Source: Serripes groenlandicus
Taxonomy: Eukaryota; Mollusca; Bivalvia; Cardiida; Cardiidae
NCBI GenBank assembly: GCA_031761405.1
Contig: JASEVX010000012.1
Coordinates: forward strand, 23,086,723-23,150,722
Length of the DNA: 64,000 bases
Direction of reading: 5' to 3'
Shown in pieces: positions 10,486 to 20,600 of the stretch; position 1 is the first letter of the stretch; every line of letters begins with the position of its first letter. The position numbers and the translations under genes were made by a program. The notes under the pieces were generated by a model. The model did no database searches. It had not been told where the DNA came from and saw only the letters and a list, made by a program, of their open reading frames with translations.

Positions 10486-10720
10486 TCCTACTAGTTCGAT
10501 CCCCGGCCGGGCTATACCAAAGACTTTAAAAACTGTAGTAATGGCTTCCCTCCTTGGCGCTCTGGGTTGCCAGGTTAACATTAAGACTGGCTTGGGTCAG
10601 GATAAATGGACCAGTAGTACTGGTAGCTTTCCCAGGAAACGCCGTGATGTAACTGACAAGTTGTTGCAAGCGGCATAAAACACCAAACAATCCTAATCCT
10701 ACTTGTATATAACACCATAT
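10486..10720 (+). mobile_element. SINE family B
   Basis: B-box-like AGTTCGATCCCCGGCCGG, then CTCCTTGGCGCTCTGGGTTG, GGATAAATGGACCAGTAGTA, AGGAAACGCCGTGATG and GCAAGCGGCATAAAACACC. The head is truncated on the left. Confidence 0.7.
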
Positions 10721-10829
10721 GCGAACTCGAATACTTCACTGTGCGTATATTGAATCTGACGATACCGCACAATAGGTCGTCTCCAATTGACCGTATATAT
10801 TTAAATATTCATGAGCAGGTTCTCATTTG

Positions 10830-11243
10830 TCTGTCCAATGAAATCGCGCGATACAACCAATGCTCGTCCATCACTGCTTGACTAGTTCGTTTATGTTTGG
10901 TATTTTTTACCTACATCTCTACACGTCTTTCCACATAGCCCACTTGGACCCCTTTGATAGTGCGCAGGAGAGCTAAAAATGAGCCTAGTGAAGAAAGTAT
11001 ACCATGGTCAGATTATATGAATGTGCAAGATGATCTTGTTCGCAAAATACTGATTAAAGTGAATCTAAGCCGTATCGGCAAATGGTGTTGGGAATTGCAG
11101 GACAGCGGTTCAGAATATTATCTTTTTTTTCTCTTTCAGACGAGGATAACTGCATTTGGGTTAAAACAAATGTGACTGTAGTGTACACTGACTTAAACAG
11201 TTCCATTTACACGGAGAATATAAATTATGCTAAAAATGTATGA
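10830..11243 (+). other. Unrecognised gene-like stretch with CCAAT motifs
   Basis: Two CCAAT motifs (10836 TCCAATGAAATCG, 10857 CCAATGCTC) precede an open frame at 10954-11175 containing 'EPSEESIPWSDYMNVQDDLV', which I do not recognise. A strong pyrimidine-tract acceptor (TTTTTTCTCTTTCAG) ends at 11139. It is followed by about 34 open codons ('NCIWVKTNVTVVYTDL') to TGA at 11241. No donor within range links the two. This could be the last exon of an unseen gene or chance. Confidence 0.25.
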
Positions 11244-11348
11244 ACATTTACATATTTACCAAGTCACGCAGGGGCGTTGCTCCCTTTAGGCACTGTAGGC
11301 ACGTGCCTACACATTTTTTCTAAAAATGCCCCCAAAGCTGCGGCAATA

Positions 11349-11576
11349 CACATCTGCGTAATGTATCGACCAGATCAGCCTGCGCTGTCCGCGCAGACTG
11401 ATCCGGCCGACACATTCCGTCTAAGGGTGGATAGATAGCGTAGTGATTACTGAAACAGAAAATCCACAGGAGGCGGAAAGTGTATATCCGGGTACGCCTG
11501 TGTGGTATGCTTAGGCTGATCCGGGTCGATACTTTACGCAGAGTCCACAATGTTGCTTTTCTCACGAGACGGCCTA
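11349..11576. mobile_element. M2 MITE copy, left end lost
   Basis: TGCGTAATGTATCGACCAGA and GCCTGCGCTGTCCGCGCAGA on the left; TCTCACGAGACGGCC on the right. Confidence 0.7.
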
Positions 11577-11837
11577 CACATTGATTATTGCCAAGCTACG
11601 CCCCTGAAGTGTCTACGTAGTTTAATTTTGTCTTTGGGACGAAAGGTGCCGTGCTCAGATCATTTTCCAGTCATGTGAATAAAAACAACACCACCCTGTA
11701 TTATTCGTTGTAATTTGAAAGATTCGAGAATGAATCTTCACATTGCTGTAGGAAAATGTATTAGAATGGTATGTTCGATAAATTAACTACTACAATATCG
11801 TTTATTGAGACGTGGTTGCACTTAATTAGAATATTAA

Positions 11838-12062
11838 AAGATCGGTTGGGATTTGACGCCGTTTTCAACAATATGTCAGTCATATCACGGCTGTCAGTTA
11901 ACCTACCTATTATTTCCTGGCGTTCTTTCAAAACAAATGGCTTCATTTCCAATTAGACTATTCCACAATTGGTGGAAAACGAATGATGCATTGTCTTTTG
12001 ACTTGGGGTTCGAACTTTCAAACTTTGGAATAACAGCCCGCGTCGCTAATTGGGCTCGGCAT
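11838..12062 (-). mobile_element. SINE A, minus strand
   Basis: Minus strand: GCCGAGCCCAATTAGCGACG, B-box GTTCGAACCCC, TCGTTTTCCACCAATTGTGG, AGCCGTGATATGACTGAC and GTTGAAAACGGCGTCAAATC. The complete head-to-tail order is kept. Confidence 0.75.
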
Positions 12063-12448
12063 TTCTTTTTAAATAGCTAGGTTATTTAATATTTAGGGAG
12101 GCAAGCATAGTAGTAGTATAGCTAAGATAACCGCTAATACGAGAGGTATAATTACATTAACCCTCACAGTATGGTTTAACGTCCAACGTTGATAGTCTAA
12201 TGTCGGCCTTGATTTCGAATCCGCAGATCTATGTGTTGTGAAGAAAACGCACATATAGTCAAATATGTGCTAAATACCACCTTTGTATAGCAGGTCCCTG
12301 TCTATTGCAACCACACTTTTAATTGTTCCAATTACTCACTTTCTGCAATTAAAGCCAAGGCCAGATTGTTATATTCCATGAGGTCTTTAAACACAGGCTG
12401 GAATATATCTTATGATTGTGTTTACCAAACAAGAATTTACTTAAGGAT

Positions 12449-12612
12449 AGATTCTTATTTTTCGTGCGTTCATACAGCATGAACGCTCGGCCGCGGCCGA
12501 GCAGTATAGCGCACGAAAAATAGTATCAATCTATTTATATTTGCCTAGTCCTTTGTCCTTCTATAGTCGAGTTTGATCTATACAAAGGACTATAGGCAAA
12601 TGTAAATATACT
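12449..12612. repeat. Two adjacent stem-loops with GC palindrome
   Basis: Stem 1: TTATTTTTCGTGCG pairs with CGCACGAAAAATAG and encloses GCGTTCAT/ATGAACGC and the perfect 18-mer GCTCGGCCGCGGCCGAGC (12485-12502). Stem 2: ATTTGCCTAGTCCTTTGT pairs with ACAAAGGACTATAGGCAAAT. The two share the CTATTTATA junction. Confidence 0.8.
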
Positions 12613-12955
12613 AAATTAAAAGAATGCATATGTTGGAATAATGTTTATAGGTGAGCACTCCATAACTTTTAATTGCTGGTAATTGATGGTACAACGTATA
12701 GCTGAGTACCTTTATCCTCACGGAGAGAAGCTACAAAACCGGTTTTTGTATACGCACGAGATGTATGTGCTATAGCTATTTATAGCTTGGGCGTTTCGAG
12801 AACTCACTTCTAGCGAGACAAACGACAGAGGCAGTCGCATCTTTATTCCAAATCAAGGAAGACGATCCGAATTCAAGCGGCAGTATCCAGCAACTGATAG
12901 ACGAAAGACTTAAAGAGTTTCACTCCAGACGCATACATCGGAGATTATAGCTAGC

Positions 12956-13958
12956 ATGGAAAGCGTTTTTGAAAAGATAAGTGGGACTTCTAATTGTCCT
13001 CAATTATCACAGATTAGCAACATAATAAGTGGGCATTCATTTAAACGTAAATCTAATGAAGAGCAGTTTAAATTCAACTCGAAAGTCAATGTTGCTCTAG
13101 AAGATGTTGACCATTTGCTGCAAGTTGACAAACAATTTGAATGTCGACAAAGGATAGCAGAAGGTACATTTTATTAAAAGATGAATTCATTATTTTAGTT
13201 TAATTTTTTAAACTATTTATTCAGCTGTCCAGGTAAAATAACCTTAAGTATTTAACGCTAACTATTTCTTTTTAAAAGTAATGGCTAAATGGCAGTATAC
13301 CTACGGCGTAGGCATTATGAAAGGGTCGAGGTTATTGATTGTTGTCGGTACTAGTGACACGATTTAAATTCAGTATTTGTGAAAGAATTTGTTTTATATT
13401 TTAGCCAAGAGTTCAGTGGTGCACAAACAGAAATTAATAAGATTGGCCGATTCCTCGGAATTTGGATGGCGGGTGGTAACGGAGTATGAGGCCAACCCTC
13501 TTGCCAGTGACTCCGATGATGAGAAACGCATGTACAAGACTGAGGCTAGAGCTTCCAAAAAGTTGAAAGCGGAAAAGACGAAGAAATGTCGGACATCGAA
13601 GGCTTGGCCATATCGGAAAGGGGCTAACAATGTATCAACGACGTCGACGCCGTCTCCTGCACAGCCTACCCGCAGACCTGGGCTTTGTTTTGATTGTGGT
13701 AAACCAGGCCATTGGAGGGGCTCGCCTGATTGTCAGGGAAATGCATCGCAAAATAAGATAAGTATCAATACTTCGGCAATAATTCAGAATAAATCCGGTC
13801 GGTCTTTAACAAGTGTTGTACACTGTTTGGAAAAGGCGGAAAAAGGTGAATTAAAAGTTATATCACCAGCTGGCAGGCTAAATTACAATAGTGGGAAGAA
13901 GCCACTGATAGTGTGTATATACATGATACTGTTGAAAACGGTTTCAAAATACCTTTAA
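12956..13958 (+). pseudogene. DIRS Gag-like ORF with an intron-like gap and zinc knuckle
   Basis: The first part (12956-13163) contains 'FKRKSNEEQFKFNSKVNVAL'. The second (from 13405) contains 'KQKLIRLADSSEFGW', 'DSDDEKRMYKTEARA' and the CCHC knuckle 'CFDCGKPGHWRGSPDC'. The gap 13164-13404 starts GTACAT after CAGAAG and ends TATATTTTAG. Both sides are phase 1, and joining them gives an uninterrupted Gag. Function in the family: nucleic-acid binding structural protein. Confidence 0.65.
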
Positions 13959-13959
13959 A

Positions 13960-14703
13960 ATGGTAACTGAAAGAGTAATGTTAAAGAATAATGAATCTGC
14001 TAGAGAAAATATGAGTTTTGTTCATGACGAAATAAGTAATTTGTTAAAAACGAGCGTTGTTACAGAGGTGATAACCCCTCCTTATGTTGTAAACCCTTTG
14101 ACCGTGGCATATAATAAAAATTGCAGACACATAAATGAGTATCTCCATCTTTTCAAAGTAAAATTTGAAGATATTAAAGTCGCGGAATGTATGTTTGATA
14201 TTAGATCGTTTTTGTATACTTTCAATTTGAAAGGAGCGTATCATCATATTGATATATACCAGGAGCATAGCACTTTTATTGGCTTTAGTTGTAAATAAAA
14301 CGGTAACACGAGCTATTTCGTTTTCAATTCTCTTCCGTTCGGTATAAAAACGGCAGGTCATATATTTACAAAAGTTTTAAGGGTTGTGGTGAAGTTTTTA
14401 AGGGGCAAAGGTCATAAAGTCATTATGCTTTTAGATGACGTGATAGGCGGAGACGCTAGGTATGAAAAAGCTATTTGGTCCAGTGAGTTTACAAAGCAAA
14501 CGTTACTCGCATTTGGGTTTTTGTTGGCTCATGAGAAGTGTCATTGGATACCTATACTGAGGGTCACATGGTTAGGTCATGATTTAGACATGTACAATAA
14601 CAGGCTATATATTGCCAAAGAAAGGATAGAAAGGCTTCATTGCAAAGTAAAGATCATTTTGAAGGAGATCCAAGTCCAAAGCTATGTTTCTGATTCATGT
14701 TAA
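13960..14703 (+). pseudogene. DIRS reverse transcriptase, broken
   Basis: Blocks in order: 'PPYVVNPLTVAYNK', 'CRHINEYLHLFKVKFEDI', 'FNLKGAYHHIDIYQEHSTF', stop at 14296, 'FNSLPFGIKTAGHIFTK' in a shifted frame, then 'IMLLDDVIGGD' (the DD catalytic motif) and 'GFLLAHEKCHWIP', 'VTWLGHDLDMYNNRLYI'. A short deletion precedes 'NCRHINEY'. Confidence 0.8.
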
Positions 14704-14775
14704 ATATCTGGCAAACTTAATCGGTCAGATTGTATCCATGCAAAGTGTTTTTTGTGGAAGTACCAGATTGATGAC

Positions 14776-15188
14776 TAGGTATATATGTACAAATGTATTG
14801 ATTCAAAAGCTAGCTGGAACGCACCAGTAAGAATCGCACCTGACGTAGTTGGTGGGTACCAGGAACAGAGGCTGTTGATTGTTTTCAGCAATCGTGGAGT
14901 GACGATAGAAATTGGCTGGTTCCTCCCCCAAGATTTATTTCAAAATGTATTGGAAAGATTCTTAGAGAAAGGGCCAATAGTACTTTGATAGTACCGAAAT
15001 GGAAGAGTGCGCCATTTTGGCCACAACTAGTTAATGAGAACGGAGAATTCAAGCTATTAGTGAAAGATTTCGTAAATCTAGGTCGAACAAACATTGTTTC
15101 TTCAGGTTTAGGAAATAACGGTTGTTTTGCTAAAAACCCATTGACATTTGATATGTTGGCTTTGCATTTGGGGTTTGAAGATATTTAA
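14776..15188 (+). pseudogene. DIRS RNase H and downstream segment, broken
   Basis: 'KASWNAPVRIAPDVVGG' is the start of the RNase H domain. After a deletion the frame shifts to 'SWSDDRNWLVPPP' and then 'LIVPKWKSAPFWPQLVNE', 'NNGCFAKNPLTFDM'. Most of the RNase H catalytic core is missing. Confidence 0.65.
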
Positions 15189-15189
15189 T

Positions 15190-15735
15190 TAGCCATTATT
15201 TATTTTTTGACAGGTATTGGTCTGAAGCAAATCCTAAAATGTAAATTAGATAAGGCAGGAGTGCAGATCGATACGCAAACATCAGTTGCGGAAAGAATGG
15301 CGGGATATCTTCAAATCAAGGGCGGACAATACGGTCAAAAAGTACAAGAACTGTTTCGTTTTGTTTGAAAAATTCTGTTTTCAGCATTTGTTGGTGTCAA
15401 AGCCCGCTCTGCTAATTAGCGTAGCCATGTATTTCACGTCGCTTTTGGACGAGGGGAAATCAGTTAAGTGTAATTACGTCAGCATAGTACGGTATTAAGT
15501 GGGCACATACCATTAACGATCTTGTTGATCCGACTGAAAGTAGCATTGTGAAACATTTATTAGAATATGCCAAGCGTAACCAGTTCAAAAGAAAGACATA
15601 ACTTCTGATATGTTGAAGAATTTATGTTTTATATACACCGATTGTACTAACGTTTTAGACTTAAGAGATTTGTGTATGATCATGTTAGCATACACTTGTT
15701 TTCTTCGTATTAGCGAAGTAACCGAATTACGATCA
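15190..15735 (+). pseudogene. DIRS tyrosine recombinase, 3' truncated
   Basis: 'WRDIFKSRADNTVKKYKNCF' is the core-binding N-terminal region. After a frameshift, 'LRDLCMIMLAYTCFLRISEV' carries the first catalytic arginine box. The second half (H-x-x-R and the tyrosine nucleophile) is absent because the SINE starts here. Confidence 0.75.
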
Positions 15736-15990
15736 GTCGGTAGCGACGCGGGCTGTCAATCCAGGGGTTGTGAGTTCGAATCCCGGCTCGGCCAACTTTC
15801 TTTCCGACGATTGACAAAAGTCAATGCGACATTCGTCTTCCACCAAGGGGCCAAGTCTATGTGGAAAAGCAGCCAGTTGCGTGGAGTACTGGTGTGAGAA
15901 AATCAGGAAATGCATGAGTAGGTGAACTGGCCGCCGTGATATAACTGAGAAATTGTTAAAAACGGCGTTAAACCCCAATCAATCAATCCT
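15725..15990 (+). mobile_element. tRNA-derived SINE A, reference copy
   Basis: A-box-like CAGTCGGTAGCGACG, B-box GAGTTCGAATCCCGGCTCGG, then GACAAAAGTCAATGCGACAT, GTGGAAAAGCAGCCAGTTGC, TGGAGTACTGGTGTGAGAAA, GAACTGGCCGCCGTGATATA, AACGGCGTTAAACCCC and an (AATC)n tail. It interrupts the DIRS recombinase in the same strand. Confidence 0.88.
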
Positions 15991-16296
15991 GGGCGAGTCG
16001 GCTATACGCAGTAACTGATGTCTGAGTACCGGTACATACATGTATTTCTTTTACATTGCTATTATGCTTTCATTACAAAAATATGTTGTATATATGTATA
16101 TCGACTGCCAATACACGCGTCTCCCTGTACGCACATAGAGTAGTGTTGTTGTTTTGTTTTTGAGCGAATTAAGTAAGGACATCGTGTCTTTTGAAGATAC
16201 CGTTGCAGCAATTCGGATAAACTGTATACTGTTAGTCGGTATGTAATGCCAACCCCGCAGCCTCCCGGATCTACCACAGATTTGTCTGAATTACTG

Positions 16297-16490
16297 TTAA
16301 CCCTTTCTGTCATACAATTCTGCAGGAGACGACTTTGAGCACATTTTGTCAAAAAGTGGAAAATCTATTAAATTAATGGATAACATTGTGGCAAAAGGAG
16401 AAATTGCACGTTTTGTACAATTTCGTTTGTCACGGTTTTCAAAAATCCGTCTGCTGCAGAGGTGATAGAAAGCGTCTACAGACTAATCCT
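16297..16490. mobile_element. M1 MITE copy
   Basis: TTAACCCTTTCTGTCATACA left, central GAAATTGCACGTTTTGTACA; the right end stops at AAAGCGTCTACAGAC. From 15991 to 16296 I see no gene. Confidence 0.75.
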
Positions 16491-16603
16491 TTTAGATACC
16501 TTAAGGAATATTCTCCGAGAACCAGCAACAAGTTCGTACGGTGTTTTACACCGCTTTCAACGATTTATGTTATATCGCCAGTTTTCCAGTCATTATGATC
16601 CAT

Positions 16604-16802
16604 TTAACCCTTTCCCACATACAACTTTGAAAACATAGTGACAAAAACCTCCATAAAAGATGGCTTAATTGTTAAATAAAGTTGAAAACATTGTGGCCAA
16701 GGAGAATTTGCTCATCATGAGTAATTTCACCGTTGGCCATAGTTTTCAAAAGTCGTTTGCTGCTATTGTGTCAAAATGCGTCTGCATGTGGGAAAGGGTT
16801 AA
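16604..16802. mobile_element. M1 MITE copy, both TTAA ends
   Basis: TTAACCCTTTCCCACATACA to GCATGTGGGAAAGGGTTAA. Confidence 0.85.
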
Positions 16803-16974
16803 CTGAAGAGGGAGTCGTGTCAATAATATGTAAACCTCCACAATCCTGAGCGCCAAGGGGGCGTGAACCATTAAATTATTTGGTATAAACCAGATGGGCA
16901 TCAAACCCACAGACAGTTGAGAAAGGTAGAATTAAGATGCACAAACATGAAAAACGTCCCTTATCTTGATCGTT

Positions 16975-17105
16975 GGCAGCAGACTATTCCCACCTCCAGA
17001 CAAAAGGATCAATTGCTCAATGTTTTAAACTTCATTCAATAATTGCTCTGAATTTTCTTCAAAGTTGTCTGCTGCAGATTTTTAAGTATGTGGGAAAGGG
17101 TTCAA
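16975..17105. mobile_element. M1 MITE copy, left end lost
   Basis: GTCTGCTGCAGATTTTTAAG and TATGTGGGAAAGGGTTCAA at the right; the left arm is degraded. Between 17106 and 17600 I see no supported gene. Confidence 0.65.
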
Positions 17106-17602
17106 GACAATTAAACTACTATGAATATTCATAAGGAAGGGACGGCCCAGATGGGATTCCATATCACAACCCAAAATTAATAGCTTTAGACTCGTCCAGT
17201 TTCAAGAACTTTCAACTCCTCTGCAGAAAATTAGGAGAAATTGCCAATTTAATATTAACAAGACTACTTTCCCCCCCAACAATGTTTTCGAAAGTAATCT
17301 GCTGCAGATGCGTCTGTTTTCGAGGGGTAAATTTCTTTGACAGAGTGCCGACCACCACAGAACGCTACTGTGAAGTTTGTTTGAAATTGTTCCAGTGGTT
17401 TCAAGAACAATTTCGAACAAACTTTAACGGATCGAGTTATCAGAATAAGTTTTCTTTGGCTCAGGTAATCTTAAGATCAGTTGAAAACATTGACGGCTTC
17501 AATTTATTTCTTACGATATTTTCGAAAGACGTTGCAAGTCTTCTGTACTAGATAACTTAATTTTGAAGAATATTAACACAAAGGCAAATTTTTCTGACAT
17601 AA

Positions 17603-17608
17603 TTTATT
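17603..17608 (-). terminator. RPS26: RPS26 polyadenylation signal
   Basis: AATAAA on the minus strand, about 42 bases past the stop, inside ATAATAAAATAAATTATG. Confidence 0.7.
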
Positions 17609-17649
17609 TTATTATATCAGTATTGTACAAGACATTTACTTTCCAGAGT

Positions 17650-17697
17650 TTAACGAGTTCCCGCGGCCTGGCCAGGTCTGGGAGCATTTCCGTCTTG
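17650..17697 (-). CDS. RPS26: RPS26 exon 4, C-terminus
   Basis: Acceptor CTCCATTGCAG on the minus strand, then 15 codons '[15 protein letters not shown]' and TAA. The phase-0 start matches exon 3, and the Gly/Pro/Arg/Ala composition fits eS26 tails, which vary between species. Confidence 0.8.
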   Translation of the reverse strand, partial: QDGNAPRPGQAAGTR

Positions 17698-20600
17698 CTG
17701 CAATGGAGAAAAGAAGAAAACGTATTAAACACCAGTGTAATTCTACAATGCAATTGGATGTTTACCCAATGTGTTTTTAATCTGTGTCTGCTTAGTTAAC
17801 AAATACATCAGAGAGGTGTTGTGTAACAGCTAGAAAATAATGAAGTATACTTTAAATGCTAATTTGAAAACATTGAATGAGAAAGATTACCGAAGAGGAC
17901 TTTTTAAAACACAGACAAAATGATAAATAGCTCATTATGACTAATGTATCACCTTTACAAGTCATCCGACTCGATTCATATTCTTTTATTTATAAAGATG
18001 TTCAACATTAATGACTCGGATCATTTGATGCCATGCAGCATGTGACTGCTTCAAATTAAGTACCAACATCTTTGCTTGGTTTGGCAAATATACTAGGCAT
18101 TCTGTGTGTGCAAAATATGTATTTCTTTAAGAAAGGTGAAATGTAGAATTTTACTTCATCCACAATGTTTTCAAAAGTCTGTTGCATCTGCACAAAAATG
18201 TCACATCCATGAAAACAACAGACTATTACAAGGGTGTATGAAAAAAGACGCCTCCTGCTAGTAAAAAGCGTGAACCCTGAATCACCCTCAACAAGCTGCT
18301 AGAGCATCTGCAGACATATGCATCCACTCATCTCAGATAATGGATGAAAATTCTATTAATGGAGATATGCAACCCAGAGACACTTGATAAGTGTATATAC
18401 TATCAAACGTGAGTGTTAAGTAACAATATACTGTTTAACAAGAGGCCCAAGAGGGCCAGTATCGCTCCACGGCCATAAGGCAAAAATAAAATCTCCAAAC
18501 AGCCCTGCCCCGTGGTGGCTATTTTTTTTACCAACCACCATGGCTTAAAGGAATCTTGTAGAGTGTCACCAAAGGAATGTTTCTGCAAAATTATTTGAAA
18601 ATATGCCCGACACTTTCGGAGGAGAAGATTTTTTAAGTTTTCACTATGGTCATATAAGTCAAAATAGCCCCGCCCTCTGGCGGCCATGTTTTTCGACCAA
18701 TCAACATGGCTTGAAGGAATCTGATAGAGGGTCACCCAACGAACATTTCTACAAAATTATTTGAAAATCGGCTGAACACTTTCGGAGAAGATGTTTTAAG
18801 TTTTCACTATAGCTATATAACGCAAAAAAGCCCCGCCCCCTGGCGGCCATGTTTTTCGCCCAATCAACATTTCTTGAAGGAATCTAATTAAGGTTCACAC
18901 AAGGAACATTTCTACAAAATTATTTGAAAATCGGCCTGACACTTTTGGAGGAAAAGATTTTTTAAGTTTGCTCTTTAGCCATATAGGCAAAATAGCCCCG
19001 CCCTGTCACGGCCATGTTTTTTTACCAATCAACATGGCTTGAAGGAATCTGATAGAGGGTCACCCACGGAACATTTCTACATAATTATTTGAAAATCTGC
19101 TGAACACTTTTTGAGAAGAAGATTATTTAAGTTTTCACTATAGCTATATAAGGCAAAAAAGCCCCGCCCCCTGGCGGCCATGTTTTTCGCCCAATCAAAA
19201 TTTCTTGAAGGAATCTAATAAAGGGTCACCCAAGGAACATTTCTACAAAATTATTTGAAAATCGGCCTGACACTTTCGGAGAAGAAGATTTTTTAAGTTC
19301 TCACTATTTTTTTCTTTCGGTTGCCATGGAAACCAGAATTTTGAATGGATCAAAAAAATTTGAAGGAATTTAGTAGAGGACATTGAGAGGATGCTTCCCA
19401 TGAAGTTTCAACCAAATTGGCCAAGTGGTTAGGGAGAAGAAGTCGTTTAAAGGAAAAAGTTCACGCACGCACGACGGACAATTCGCCATGACATAAGCTC
19501 GACTGGCTTTCAGTCAGTGGAGCTAAAAATGAAAATCACAATAAATTGATTCTTACCCTGATTGGTCTGAACCTAATGGGTGGGGTTCTGTCCCGGCGTG
19601 CCTCTCGTGATCTATTTCTTACAACTTTAGAGTGAATGGCGCAAGATACACAGTATAGCAATTTAGCATATAGCTTGGGAAGGGCATACACTGTAAAGAT
19701 AAAATAGCATTCAATTATAAAACTTGATAAACGTACTTAAAAGTCCCTTTCCTTAGCATAGGACTTGATTAATACGATGATGTAACTTTACATGGCCCGC
19801 AAGCTAAACAGACAAATGCGTGCATATTCATATGCACGCCCATTTACATACTGCAGCAAACCCCATTTTCTCTCAATCCAATTGAGTGCTGAAAACCCAT
19901 ATCCACAATCCGATGCCATAACTAGCAGGGCTGAATTAAGGGATTTGTTTGTATGGTGTTAAATGACACGTTCAATAAATTTTAGTTATATCCGTGTTTC
20001 TTGGGCAAGTTATCACCACTACTGGTCCAATGTAATGTTCATGACCAAAGAAACTACAAATATGGACATCCATTATGCAAGTTAATATAAATTATCTGAA
20101 AACTTGATTTGCAATCATTGTAATGTTAACTTGTGCAGCAATAATGAAATAAATTATTCAGAAGTCAAATTGTTAATATTACCATCATATACACTAGCAT
20201 CCGAGATATCTCTCACTGCAGCTGCTTCCACAATGTTTCTGATCACAAATTTTTTGATAGCTTTATCTTTAGGTACACATCTAGCGCAATTTGTGCAGCG
20301 GACGTGGCTGACATGGCCACGCCCCTTCTTGGCGCGCCCGTTATTACGCCTTTTTGAAGTCTGAAAATAGTAAATATTTTTTGTTTCAACTCAATATTGA
20401 ACTTTCTATGTTTGCTATACTAACAATTTCAGACCAATTTTTTGCGAGTATTATATCATGAGATATCACTCCCTGCTTGGAATTTAAGAAACCATATACA
20501 ATACAGGTGTTTAAGTTTGCCTTTTAATCACAACTTGTTACAACTGAAAGTTAACAATTAAAGCGGCCCATACACAATCAATTGTATTGACAAAAATATT

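Larger units (their letters stand above)
12780..15735 (+). mobile_element. Decayed DIRS-like (tyrosine-recombinase) retrotransposon
   Basis: In order: Gag-like (12956-13958) ending in a CCHC knuckle, reverse transcriptase (13960-14703), RNase H and post-RH segment (about 14776-15188), and a tyrosine recombinase (about 15286-15735). RT, RNase H and a tyrosine recombinase without integrase or protease is the DIRS arrangement. Frameshifts and stops separate almost every block, so the copy is dead. The right side stops where a SINE begins inside the recombinase. The terminal repeats of the element were not found. Confidence 0.8.

Noticed and set aside
13394..13630. Minus-strand open frame opposite the Gag second exon
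   Set aside because: It is the antisense shadow of the Gag frame, which carries the recognisable zinc knuckle.
16062..16352. Minus-strand open frame of 96 residues
   Set aside because: Half of it is the left arm of an M1 copy; the same 'MTKCAQSRLLQNC'-type peptide appears wherever M1 ends occur.
20104..20364. Plus-strand 86-residue open frame
   Set aside because: It is antisense to RPS26 exon 2, which is unmistakable on the minus strand.
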